DNA from: Lactovum sp047974165
GTDB taxonomy: Bacteria; Bacillota; Bacilli; Lactobacillales; Streptococcaceae
Assembly: GCA_047974165.1 (NCBI GenBank)
Contig: JBKECB010000034.1
Span: 1-9,990 of the forward strand
Length of the DNA: 9,990 nucleotides
Direction: 5' to 3'
Positions within the stretch are counted from its first letter, which is position 1. Each line of letters begins with the position of its first letter. Positions 1 to 7,400 of the stretch are shown here, piece after piece. A program made the translations under genes and the position numbers. The notes below the pieces were generated by a model that searched no databases, had not been told where the DNA came from, and saw nothing but the letters and a program-made list of their open reading frames with translations.

Positions 1-26
1 ACACGTTCAATATATTGTTCTAACAT
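1..26 (-). CDS. hpt: Hypoxanthine(-guanine) phosphoribosyltransferase, first 8 codons only
   Basis: Only the start of this gene is inside the window. The ATG is at 26-24 and the visible peptide is MLEQYIER followed by a partial codon, which resembles the MLE.DI.+V start of streptococcal Hpt proteins. The stop codon of tilS lies 3 bases upstream and a strong Shine-Dalgarno, AAGGAAGG, sits 7 bases before the ATG inside the end of tilS. The tilS-hpt-ftsH order is well known in Streptococcaceae and other Firmicutes, and the identification rests mainly on it. Hpt makes IMP or GMP from hypoxanthine or guanine plus PRPP in the cytoplasm. Eight residues alone cannot prove the family. Confidence 0.75.
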
Positions 27-29
27 TTT

Positions 30-1268
30 TTAACCTTCCTTTACTTTTAACCAAATTCTTTTCTTTATTGTAGCATTTTCAAGCGATTGACTCAAATCTG
101 AAGTCATATTTAAAATCGGAATTGCATGAATTTCGGAATCTACCGATAAAACAAAGACTTCACGGTCTTCTAAGCTTACTTTTTTGTCAATAAAAAGTTT
201 CTTTAATTTTCTTTTAACTCCATTTATAACAATAAAATCACCCATTTTACGGGCTCTTAGCTCATAGTCCATATTTTCTTCTAAAAAAACTAATGAAAAA
301 GACTCATTGTTCGGATTTTCAGTAGCTATCTGAACTTTTTTTTTCTTTCTTGTCTTTATCAAATAAAATTCAAAATCATTTTTTATGAAAAAATAATCTT
401 TATTTATTTTTTTATCAAATTGTGAAGAACGTCGAATGATTGCTAAAAGATTATCAAAATGACCTTTATGGACTTGAAAATCTTGAAAAGCTTCAACATA
501 AGCCTGCAGTATAAAATACTGTAACTCCTCTGACTGAGAAAGAAATTTTTTAAGATTTATCTTATCTGATAAAATATTAAGTGCATCAATCTGTTGAGAT
601 ATCAAGTACTGACTTTTCTTTATCTCATCTGATAAATCTACAAGAGCAGACTTTAAGCGTGGATTCTCTTTTTCCAGACTTGGAAGATAAATATTTCTTA
701 TACGATTTCTCAAATGATCATTTTCATGATTTGTCTGATCTTCAAAAAAGAAAGATGTATCAAGTTCTTTTTTCTCAAATGATAATAACGGTCGAATCAA
801 CTCTCCGATAGAAAAATCTTGTCTTTCTTCAATCCCTGTCAAGTGTCTCAATCGTCGACCTGTCATCAATCGCATAAAGAAGGTCTCAGCCTGATCTCCT
901 TTATGATGAGCTGTAACTAGTGTTTGGATATCATTTTCTCTCATCACTTGATCAAAAAAATCATAGCGAAATTTACGAGCAGTATCTTCAGTAAATTTTC
1001 CTTGGAAGTAACTGATAAAGTACGGAATTTTTAACTCGGTCATCTTTTTTCTGACAAACTTTTCTTCATACTCTGAAGCTTCTCGCTGCTTATGATTGAC
1101 ATGAGCTACAGAAATCTCAATCTGGAGTTTTTCTCTAAGCTGATAAAGCCATTCAAAAAGAGTCATTGAATCTTGACCTGTAGATAAAGCAATAAGAACT
1201 TTGCTTGATTTTTTAAAATATTGTTTTTTTTGAGAAATTCTTAAAAAGTCTTGCTTATTTTTTTTCAT
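30..1268 (-). CDS. tilS: tRNA(Ile)-lysidine synthetase TilS
   Basis: TilS uses ATP and lysine to convert C34 of tRNA-Ile(CAU) to lysidine, so that the tRNA reads AUA and is charged with isoleucine. It is an essential cytoplasmic enzyme. At 412 aa it has the usual length for the family. The N-terminal half is a PP-loop ATPase: the P-loop is STGQDS at residues 29-34 (family consensus SGGxDS), HVNH follows at 56-59, TAHH at 119-122 and DQAET at 125-129. A conserved DQTN...RNRIR...LP.L stretch lies near 177-197. The family consensus around HHxDDQ reads HHKGDQ here, so one acidic residue is replaced by G124. The C-terminal half is lysine-rich and is expected to bind tRNA. The ATG shares one base with the stop of the upstream gene (TAATG), with a GAGG about 10 bases before it. 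hpt starts 3 bases downstream. Confidence 0.95.
   Translation of the reverse strand: MKKNKQDFLRISQKKQYFKKSSKVLIALSTGQDSMTLFEWLYQLREKLQIEISVAHVNHKQREASEYEEKFVRKKMTELKIPYFISYFQGKFTEDTARKFRYDFFDQVMRENDIQTLVTAHHKGDQAETFFMRLMTGRRLRHLTGIEERQDFSIGELIRPLLSFEKKELDTSFFFEDQTNHENDHLRNRIRNIYLPSLEKENPRLKSALVDLSDEIKKSQYLISQQIDALNILSDKINLKKFLSQSEELQYFILQAYVEAFQDFQVHKGHFDNLLAIIRRSSQFDKKINKDYFFIKNDFEFYLIKTRKKKKVQIATENPNNESFSLVFLEENMDYELRARKMGDFIVINGVKRKLKKLFIDKKVSLEDREVFVLSVDSEIHAIPILNMTSDLSQSLENATIKKRIWLKVKEG
34..41 (-). promoter_or_regulatory. Shine-Dalgarno of hpt embedded in the end of tilS
   Basis: AAGGAAGG on the minus strand, 7 bases before the hpt ATG. It overlaps the last three sense codons of tilS (K-E-G), so the two genes are packed without a spacer and translation is probably coupled. 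Confidence 0.8.
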
Positions 1269-2569
1269 TATTTAAGGGCCTCATAAACGATATTTGAAAT
1301 TTCTGTAATTTTTTCATCTGACTGATTATTGGTTGTCATCACAACCAAGATGTAAGGCTGATCTGTAAACACAATCGCCGCATCATGATTTTCTTCATCC
1401 GTAATTCCTATCTTATGTGCAACCTTAACCTCATCTGGTAAATCTTTCATAATTCGACTCGTATCATATGAGGTTTCAAAAAGAGCGTTAAAACTTGCTC
1501 CTCCTTCATGATAGAGAGCTTGGAGAGTATTTGCAACCATTGTAGAGTTTGCTTCACGACTTTTTACAGACCAGTTAGCTCCTGCCTGCTCATTAATTCC
1601 TGCTTGAAAATCCTTAGAAAACATGTCTGTTTCATAGTAAGCCAAGATATTTGAGGCGACATTATCAGACTCTTTTGCCGTTTTGTTAATCAAGTCAAAA
1701 AGTTGATAACTTTTATTATTTGCTTTTTTAGCCATTGAGCCTGTCCCACTCGTTTTAAAAGCTCCTTTTGAGCTATTATTAACTTCAGGAATATATTTTA
1801 GCTTATCTGATAAATCTGCTCTTCCAGCATTTATCTCTTTTTGAGTCCAGTAGAGAATAGGAATTTTCCAAAGACTAGCTGAATAAATCATCTTATCAGA
1901 GTTTACAGTTGCTGTAAAGTCCTTGTCAAGTATCTTTACAGTAATAGAGATATTTTTATTTGAGCCATACTTCTTTGTCAAGGTCTTTTGTAAGGCTGTT
2001 AACTTGGGATTTTCGAGACTAACTGCATCCGCATCAATCCAGCCTGTACGTCCAAGATCAAAAGAAACTTCATAATAAGTCCCCCAGTAAGTTTCAGCAC
2101 GTTTTTTAGCCTGTAAACTTTGATTTCCTGATAATTTTTGATAAACTTCTGAATTAAAAGTTGTCATAGGACTGTAAAGAACGTTGACATCCTTTGTAAC
2201 ATAAACTGTTGTTGAAATATCTTCCTCTGTCAAGATAACATCTGAGCCTATATTTTCACTTGAAGCTAGGATATAACTATCATTAGAAAGTTTAAAAATT
2301 TTTTTATTCCCAGACTCTTCTAAACTTACTATTTTTAGTTGTGTTTTTTCTTTAATAACTGATTTTTTTTCCTTCAGTTCCTTATCTATGAAGCTATCAA
2401 TTTCTTTTAAACTCACTGCCTTATCTGGAATTACTGTGTAGTAAGTCGGACTTTTTCTAATAATCTCTTTTTCTTCTATTGGTATTTTTCCTGTTAAAAA
2501 TACTGGTGAAATCAAAATCACCAGTAGTAATAAAGAAGGTAAAGAAAGTAATTTAATCTTTTCAAGCAT
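1268..2569 (-). CDS. Exported class A beta-lactamase-fold protein with an SH3-like domain
   Basis: A 433-aa serine hydrolase-fold protein. Residues 8-26 are a hydrophobic signal or anchor segment after a short charged start (MLEKIK), so the rest should be outside the membrane. A segment at about 128-185, ending in an RTGWIDADAV-type motif, looks like a bacterial SH3/GW-like wall-binding module. Residues about 205-433 show class A beta-lactamase/PBP landmarks: S232-L-W-K235 (SxxK), S301-D302-N303 (SDN) and K386-I-G388 in place of KTG. I see no ExxLN omega-loop glutamate, and the spacing there is short, so efficient penicillin hydrolysis is unlikely. Streptococci carry a similar uncharacterised protein between divIC and tilS. 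It follows divIC by 27 bp with only a weak GGG Shine-Dalgarno and overlaps tilS by one base. A role at the division-site wall is inferred from divIC next door; the substrate is unknown. Confidence 0.85.
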   Translation of the reverse strand: MLEKIKLLSLPSLLLLVILISPVFLTGKIPIEEKEIIRKSPTYYTVIPDKAVSLKEIDSFIDKELKEKKSVIKEKTQLKIVSLEESGNKKIFKLSNDSYILASSENIGSDVILTEEDISTTVYVTKDVNVLYSPMTTFNSEVYQKLSGNQSLQAKKRAETYWGTYYEVSFDLGRTGWIDADAVSLENPKLTALQKTLTKKYGSNKNISITVKILDKDFTATVNSDKMIYSASLWKIPILYWTQKEINAGRADLSDKLKYIPEVNNSSKGAFKTSGTGSMAKKANNKSYQLFDLINKTAKESDNVASNILAYYETDMFSKDFQAGINEQAGANWSVKSREANSTMVANTLQALYHEGGASFNALFETSYDTSRIMKDLPDEVKVAHKIGITDEENHDAAIVFTDQPYILVVMTTNNQSDEKITEISNIVYEALK

Positions 2570-2596
2570 TTTCTAAAACCCTATCTTTTATTGACA

Positions 2597-3007
2597 TTAC
2601 TCATCTTCTCCTATCATTGCAGCATTATTAGATGAACTTGGTGTTGTAAATACTTTTTCATTTGACTTTGTATAAAAGTAAGGATTACTTCTGGCAAATT
2701 TTTCCATATACATTTGATTTTGTAAGTTTTTTATCATTTCAGATTGACTTGAGGCTTGATATTCCACCTCTTTACTTGAAGAAAGTGTCTCTGTCTCTAC
2801 GATACGTGCCTCTTTTAACTCATGATAAGACTGTACCAACTCAAAAGTAGGGATTGCAAGTACGATAACAACTGTAATCAAAATTAAGCCCAAGTATTTA
2901 CGGCGTGGAGAATTCATTATCTTTAATCGCTTTTCCTTTTCAAGTTCTTGCTGAGTATAATCATTATTTAGACGCAAGATACGTCCTTTTGGACTACCTT
3001 TACTCAC
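2597..3007 (-). CDS. divIC: Cell division protein DivIC (FtsB-like), GTG start
   Basis: A bitopic division protein of the FtsB/DivIC family, which joins FtsL and DivIB (FtsQ) at the septum to activate wall synthesis. With the start chosen here it has 136 aa: a basic cytoplasmic tail (1-37), one transmembrane helix (about 38-56), a periseptal helical region (about 58-105) predicted to form a coiled coil, and the FARSNPYFYTKSNEKVF stretch (104-120) that matches the conserved Y+KS.EKV.. end of streptococcal DivIC. The ORF stays open upstream to an ATG at 3079, but that extension lies inside rqcP and reads as its out-of-frame shadow. A GTG at 3007 preceded by AGGGAGG with a 6-base gap gives the family-like start MSKGSPKGRI. 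It overlaps the end of rqcP by 8 bases, suggesting coupled translation. Confidence 0.92.
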   Translation of the reverse strand: MSKGSPKGRILRLNNDYTQQELEKEKRLKIMNSPRRKYLGLILITVVIVLAIPTFELVQSYHELKEARIVETETLSSSKEVEYQASSQSEMIKNLQNQMYMEKFARSNPYFYTKSNEKVFTTPSSSNNAAMIGEDE

Positions 3008-3275
3008 CTTCTGCCTCCCTATTAAGCCTTGTCTCATCGATGATTTTATACATCTTTCCTGCTTCTTCCTTACGTGCATTTTCTGTCAGTAAGAGAACTT
3101 CGGCTTCTAGTATTTTATTTCCCAAGCGAATCTTTATATGGTCTCCAATTTTTAAAGAACTTCCTGCCTTTGCAATTTTTCCATTTACTTCAACACGACC
3201 CTTATCTGTCACTTCCTTTGCTACAGGACGACGTTTGATAATCCGTGATACTTTCAAATATTTATCAAGTCTCAT
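3000..3275 (-). CDS. rqcP: S4-domain ribosome quality control protein RqcP (YabO/Hsp15 family)
   Basis: A 91-aa RNA-binding protein. The S4 domain occupies residues 1-60 (MRLDKYLKVSRIIKRR, then GRVEVNGK and GDHIKIRLGN). The C-terminal KEEAGKMY matches the tail of B. subtilis RqcP (YabO). In B. subtilis RqcP binds obstructed 50S subunits carrying peptidyl-tRNA and works with RqcH to add C-terminal alanine tails. Arg2 and Arg16, reported as important for 50S binding, are both present. The start is certain from family alignment, yet there is no Shine-Dalgarno: the six bases before the ATG are TTTTCC, preceded by a perfect extended -10 box. That predicts a leaderless transcript in addition to any read-through from mfd. 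The gene overlaps divIC by 8 bases. Its partner RqcH would be encoded elsewhere. Confidence 0.93.
   Translation of the reverse strand: MRLDKYLKVSRIIKRRPVAKEVTDKGRVEVNGKIAKAGSSLKIGDHIKIRLGNKILEAEVLLLTENARKEEAGKMYKIIDETRLNREAEGE
3014..3020 (-). promoter_or_regulatory. Shine-Dalgarno that fixes the divIC GTG start
   Basis: AGGGAGG on the minus strand, 6 bases before GTG at 3007. It lies in the last codons of rqcP. No comparable ribosome site precedes the ATG codons at 3079 or 3037 in the same frame, so the longer reading frames are rejected. Confidence 0.75.
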
Positions 3276-3281
3276 GGAAAA

Positions 3282-3290
3282 ATTATAACA
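3282..3290 (-). promoter_or_regulatory. Extended -10 promoter just upstream of rqcP
   Basis: The minus strand reads TGT then TATAAT, a perfect extended -10 element. The -10 hexamer ends 6 bases before the rqcP ATG, so the expected +1 is the A of the start codon. The -35 position (3305-3310) reads TTTTCT, a poor match, as is usual for extended -10 promoters. AT-rich sequence can make such matches by chance, but the position in the only real gap of the gene run supports it. Confidence 0.55.
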
Positions 3291-3328
3291 TATTTATAAA
3301 GGAAAGAAAAAATCTTTCTCTTATTATT

Positions 3329-6300
3329 TTATGTTTCACGTGAAACCTTATTTTTTGCTAACTCCTCTAAAACTTTTGATATCTCTTGTAAGCAGAAAAT
3401 CAACATTTTTTCTAGTTGAAATCTTATAACAACCTGTCCTTTTTCTTCAGCAATCATTGCCTGGAGTTGCGTAGCTGCTAAGGATTTAAAGTAATCATCT
3501 GCCTGATAAAAAGTAACAGCCTTTTTATCAAGAATTACAGAAATATCACGATCTGACTTTTCTATTTTCTGAACGAGGGCGATATCAGCAAAATATTTAA
3601 GTAAACTAATTTCTAAAAGATAAGCAACTTCATCTGGATAAGTCCCAAATCTGTCAAGCAACTCTTCATCTAGTTGTTCATAGTCTTCCCGACTTTTTAT
3701 CTGATGCATTCGCTTATAAATCTCAATTTTTTGACGCTCATCTTGGATATAACTCTCTGGTAAAAAAGCATCAAGATGAATTCGTATTTCACAAATTGTT
3801 CGCTCTTCTTTTTGCTCATTTCCCATCCCTTTTTGTACTGCTTCTTCTAAAAGCTGTGAATAAAGTTCGTAACCAATCGTATCAATAAATCCTGACTGTT
3901 CAGCTCCTAAAAGATTACCTGCACCTCGAATAGACAAATCACGCATGGCTATTTTAAATCCTGAACCCAACTCTGTAAAGTTTTTTATCGCTTCTAGTCT
4001 CTTTTCAGAAACTTCAGAAAGAGTTTTTTCAGGCTGGTACATCATATAAGCATAAGCCACACGATTCGTCCGTCCCACTCGTCCACGTAACTGGTAAAGC
4101 TGTGACAGACCAAACTTATCTGCATTTTCAATAAAGAGTGTGTTCGCATTTGGAATATCTACTCCAGTTTCAATAATTGTTGTAGATACAAGTAAATCAT
4201 ACTCTCCAGCGATGAATGATAGAAGAGATTTCTCTAGCTCTAACTCCGACATCTTTCCATGAATAAAGGTAATTCTCGCCTCAGGAATAAGCTCTTCTAA
4301 TTGAGCAAGCTTATTTTCAATATTCTCCACACGATTATAAACATAAAAAGCCTGACCGCCACGAGATATCTCCCTCAATAAGGCATCACGAATAACTGCA
4401 TAATTTTGCTCCATCACATAAGTTTGGACAGGATAGCGATTGGTAGGTGGCGTTTCTATGACCGATAAATCACGAATTCCCAACATAGACATATGTAGTG
4501 TTCTGGGAATTGGGGTCGCTGTCAAGGTAAGAACATCTACTTGTTTTTTCAACTCTTTTAGCCTTTCCTTATGCTTCACTCCAAATCGCTGCTCCTCATC
4601 AATGATAATAAGTCCTAAATCTAAAAATTCAACATCCTTTGATAAAAGTCTGTGAGTTGAAACAATAAGATCTAGATGACCTTTTTTTAACTTAGAAATG
4701 ATCTCAGCCTGTTCTGATTTTGTTTGAAAGCGAGAGAGAACGGCAATATTAACACCAAAATCTACAAATCTTTCAGACATCGTCTGATAATGCTGCTCTG
4801 CAAGTACTGTTGTCGGGACCAAAACTGCAACCTGTTTATGACTGTTAATTGCCTTAAATGCTGCACGCATAGCAACTTCTGTCTTTCCAAATCCAACATC
4901 TCCAATCACTAGTCTATCCATAGGACGAGCTTGTTCCATATCTCTTTTCACCTCTTGGATAGATCGCAACTGATCTGCTGTTTCTACATAACCAAATGCT
5001 TCATCAAAGTCTTTTTGACCTTCATCATCTTCGAGAAATGCAAAACCAGATTTTGCCTGTCTTTCTGCATAGAGTTTCAATAAATCCTCTGAAATATCCT
5101 CAATTTGCTTTTGAGCTGATCTGTAAGTATTTTTCCATCGGCCATCATTCAATCGACTAATTTTGGGGATTTTTCCCTCACCAGCAGAATACTTACTTAA
5201 ACTCTCCACTTGATGAATTGGAATAGAAATAGTATCACCTTTTTGGTACTCAATCCTTAAATAATCCTGATGTAAGCCAGAAATCTCAAGAGTCTCTATA
5301 CCTAAATACTTTCCAATCCCATGCACACGATGAACAACATAATCTCCAACAGAAAGCTCATTATAGTCTTTCAAACGCTCAGCATTTGTAATATTAAGCC
5401 TTGGTGGTCGTTTTTTTCTTACCTTACCAAAAAGCTCTGACTCCGTGATTAAGACAAACTTTTCTTCTAAAAATACAAAGCCACTTGATAAATTTAAAGG
5501 CAGAAGATTAATCTTATTTTCTTGAATTTCAGATTCCTTAGAAATAACAAAGTCAATCTCTGTATTTTCTAAAGCTTTTGATATCTTTTCCTCATCTCCA
5601 GAAATAGCAAGACTGTACTTTTGCTTAATAAATCGATCAACTTCTGTTTTTAGAAGCTCCATCTGTCCGAAAAACTGTTGCATAGAGTGTTGATTAAAGG
5701 CATAAAGCTCATCAAACTTTAAATTTCCCAAACCTTTTTGAAAGCTGGAAAAATAAGTCATTGACCGGCGATTTCTAAGCTCTAAAATATTATCTGCCAG
5801 ATAAGTTTGACCCTCTATATTTCGACTTAGTGTTTTTTCCGATAGGATAAAATCAGCTAAATCTTGCTCTATTTTATAATTAATTTCATTTATTTTTTGG
5901 AAATCATCGATAAAAATTTGTGTATGCTTAGGAAAGTAATCCCAAAGTGTGTTCTTTTCTTTATAGTAAAACTCTAAAAATTTACGAATATCCTGGTGTA
6001 AAAAATAGTGCTTACTTGTTGCAATCAAGTCCTCGAAATGCTTATTTTCTTGAGTTGACAGAAAATTGACAGCATTGTCAACCTCTTCAGCTTTTAGAAG
6101 GATTTCACTTGCTGGACTTAGTTCTAAACTATCAACTTGCTGTAAAGACTTTTGACTATCTGCATCAAAAGAACGAATCCTCTCAAGCTCATCACCAAAA
6201 AACTCTAGGCGAATAGGATACTCAGAATCAAGTGGATAGATATCCACAATATCTCCACGATAAGAAAACTCACCTGGTGTCATAACTCTCTGCACTGATT

Positions 6301-6784
6301 CAAACCCTAAGTTGACAAGAAAGGTCTTTAACTCTAATAAAGGATAAGAATCTCCAAGTTCTAATCGGAGATAACTTTCCTGAAAATTCTCTAAACTTGG
6401 CAAATACGTTCGCATTGCCATCCAAGGAATGATTAAAAATCCTGTCTTATCAGGATCTAGTAAAAATTTTAAGGCATCTAGTCGATAAGCCGTTCGATCT
6501 TTACTTGCAATCGCAAACTCTGAAAAAACGGAATCATCCGAAAAAAACTGATGGACTAAATCTTCTGATAAAAGCTCTGACAACTCTAAAACAAACTCAT
6601 TAGCATGATACTGATTATCTGTAATGATAATATACTTATCTGGAAAATTCAAATAGGCATTTACCATCAGTAAATGCTTATTTGTCCCTGAAAATCCTGT
6701 TAAGAGTGTTCGTTTTCCTTTAGAAAATCCAGACTGCCAAGTTTGAATTTCCCTATTTTTATTAAAAAGTTCTCTAATATTCAT
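3329..6784 (-). CDS. mfd: Transcription-repair coupling factor Mfd
   Basis: A 1151-aa DNA translocase of usual family length. It pushes or removes RNA polymerase stalled at DNA damage and recruits UvrA for nucleotide excision repair. The N-terminal UvrB-like region (about 1-330) includes PGEFSYRGDIVDIYP at 170-184 and RLEFFGDE at 192-199. The CarD-like RNA-polymerase-interacting domain spans about 473-530 (GDYVVHRVHGIGKYLGI at 480-496). The RecG-like helicase core has Walker A GDVGFGKT at 628-635, DEEQ at 729-732, TATP at 755-758 and the arginine-finger motif QLRGRVGR at 898-905, followed by RGAGNLLG...SGFIDTIGYELY (953-975). The C-terminal TRCF domain runs from about 1000. The ATG lies 3 bases after pth with no good Shine-Dalgarno, so it probably depends on translation of pth. 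The last five codons form a parS palindrome. Confidence 0.97.
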   Translation of the reverse strand: MNIRELFNKNREIQTWQSGFSKGKRTLLTGFSGTNKHLLMVNAYLNFPDKYIIITDNQYHANEFVLELSELLSEDLVHQFFSDDSVFSEFAIASKDRTAYRLDALKFLLDPDKTGFLIIPWMAMRTYLPSLENFQESYLRLELGDSYPLLELKTFLVNLGFESVQRVMTPGEFSYRGDIVDIYPLDSEYPIRLEFFGDELERIRSFDADSQKSLQQVDSLELSPASEILLKAEEVDNAVNFLSTQENKHFEDLIATSKHYFLHQDIRKFLEFYYKEKNTLWDYFPKHTQIFIDDFQKINEINYKIEQDLADFILSEKTLSRNIEGQTYLADNILELRNRRSMTYFSSFQKGLGNLKFDELYAFNQHSMQQFFGQMELLKTEVDRFIKQKYSLAISGDEEKISKALENTEIDFVISKESEIQENKINLLPLNLSSGFVFLEEKFVLITESELFGKVRKKRPPRLNITNAERLKDYNELSVGDYVVHRVHGIGKYLGIETLEISGLHQDYLRIEYQKGDTISIPIHQVESLSKYSAGEGKIPKISRLNDGRWKNTYRSAQKQIEDISEDLLKLYAERQAKSGFAFLEDDEGQKDFDEAFGYVETADQLRSIQEVKRDMEQARPMDRLVIGDVGFGKTEVAMRAAFKAINSHKQVAVLVPTTVLAEQHYQTMSERFVDFGVNIAVLSRFQTKSEQAEIISKLKKGHLDLIVSTHRLLSKDVEFLDLGLIIIDEEQRFGVKHKERLKELKKQVDVLTLTATPIPRTLHMSMLGIRDLSVIETPPTNRYPVQTYVMEQNYAVIRDALLREISRGGQAFYVYNRVENIENKLAQLEELIPEARITFIHGKMSELELEKSLLSFIAGEYDLLVSTTIIETGVDIPNANTLFIENADKFGLSQLYQLRGRVGRTNRVAYAYMMYQPEKTLSEVSEKRLEAIKNFTELGSGFKIAMRDLSIRGAGNLLGAEQSGFIDTIGYELYSQLLEEAVQKGMGNEQKEERTICEIRIHLDAFLPESYIQDERQKIEIYKRMHQIKSREDYEQLDEELLDRFGTYPDEVAYLLEISLLKYFADIALVQKIEKSDRDISVILDKKAVTFYQADDYFKSLAATQLQAMIAEEKGQVVIRFQLEKMLIFCLQEISKVLEELAKNKVSRET
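3332..3347. other. parS-like ParB (Spo0J) binding site inside the mfd 3' end
   Basis: TGTTTCACGTGAAACC matches 15 of 16 positions of the Firmicute parS consensus TGTTTCACGTGAAACA, including the 14-bp perfect palindrome GTTTCACGTGAAAC at 3333-3346. ParB loads here as a CTP-dependent clamp and recruits SMC, helping to separate new origins. The site directly abuts the mfd stop codon (3329-3331) and encodes its last five residues, VSRET. Such sites cluster near oriC, which agrees with the gene neighbourhood. I saw only this one copy in the window; parB itself is not here. Confidence 0.88.
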
Positions 6785-6787
6785 AGA

Positions 6788-7357
6788 TTATCCATTATAT
6801 TTACTCATCGTTTTTTCAAAATCTGCTGTTTGAATATAATATTCAACGGCATCAACCGACTTTTGCAATCCTTGTCTTGCTTCTTCAATCTCTCCTTCAT
6901 CAAATTGAGATAAGACATGATTGACTACTGTCCAACCTGCTTTAGGTCGTCCAATACCAATCTTAAGACGCTTCCAGTCTTCAGTCCCCAAATGAATAAT
7001 AAGAGATTTTATTCCACGCTGACCTCCAGAAGAGCCTTTTTTCCTAAAACGTACACGTCCAACTACAGAGTCCATATCATCTACCAAAACTAAAAGATCT
7101 GATAAGTCAATATTAAAATAAGTTAATAAAGGCTTTACTGCACGCCCTGACTCATTCATAAAAGTTTGAGGTTTGACTAGAAAAATCTTTTCTCCATTTT
7201 GAAAAAACTCTGCAATCTCAGCTTGAAAAGTTTTATCCATGGAAAAACTCACTCCAACTCTTTGAGCCAATATGTCTAACGCCATAAATCCCATATTATG
7301 CTTTGTTGCTGCATAACGCTCTCCTGGATTTCCTAGACCCACAATCATCTTTACCAC
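6788..7357 (-). CDS. pth: Peptidyl-tRNA hydrolase, GTG start
   Basis: Pth cleaves the ester bond of peptidyl-tRNAs that fall off ribosomes, freeing tRNA in the cytoplasm. The 189-aa length is normal. Conserved residues, numbered as in E. coli, are N10 (GLGNPG), catalytic H20 (KHNMGF), N68 (TFMNESG) and D93 (VDDMD). The usual GGHNG loop reads GGQRG (111-115), so the positions equivalent to H113 and N114 of E. coli are Q and R. The end EKTMSKYNG is close to the streptococcal EKTMQRYNG. GTG at 7357 was chosen because AAGGAG lies 9 bases upstream; the ATG three codons later would be 18 bases away. mfd follows after 3 bases, a conserved pairing. A terminator separates it from ychF, so a promoter should lie in 7358-7400, but I see no clear one. 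Confidence 0.95.
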   Translation of the reverse strand: MVKMIVGLGNPGERYAATKHNMGFMALDILAQRVGVSFSMDKTFQAEIAEFFQNGEKIFLVKPQTFMNESGRAVKPLLTYFNIDLSDLLVLVDDMDSVVGRVRFRKKGSSGGQRGIKSLIIHLGTEDWKRLKIGIGRPKAGWTVVNHVLSQFDEGEIEEARQGLQKSVDAVEYYIQTADFEKTMSKYNG

Positions 7358-7366
7358 AAAAATTCA

Positions 7367-7372
7367 CTCCTT
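7367..7372 (-). promoter_or_regulatory. Shine-Dalgarno that supports the pth GTG start
   Basis: AAGGAG on the minus strand, 9 bases before GTG at 7357 and 18 bases before the in-frame ATG at 7348, which makes the GTG the better start. Confidence 0.7.
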
Positions 7373-7400
7373 AATTATCAACAATAGGTACTTCTAACAG

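Noticed and set aside
581..811. Plus-strand open frame of 76 codons opposite tilS
   Set aside because: It lies wholly inside a conserved minus-strand gene, has no Shine-Dalgarno and resembles no protein I know; it is a shadow frame.
2591..2619. TTGACA on the plus strand as a promoter -35
   Set aside because: No -10-like hexamer at 16-18 bases and no plus-strand gene downstream.
3008..3079. N-terminal extension of divIC to an upstream ATG
   Set aside because: The extra 24 residues are encoded inside rqcP out of frame, have no ribosome site and do not fit the family; the GTG at 3007 has a strong one.
2905..3288. Plus-strand open frame of 127 codons across divIC and rqcP
   Set aside because: It is antisense to two clear family members with a signal-free, low-complexity translation; shadow frame.
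3302..3318. Small inverted repeat GAAAGA/TCTTTC after mfd as a terminator
   Set aside because: Only 6 bp, A/T-dominated and without a proper T run on the minus strand; likely chance in AT-rich sequence.
7366..7390. GATAAT on the minus strand as a -10 box for pth
   Set aside because: It lies against the Shine-Dalgarno, so the transcript would begin at or inside the ribosome site, and there is no good -35.
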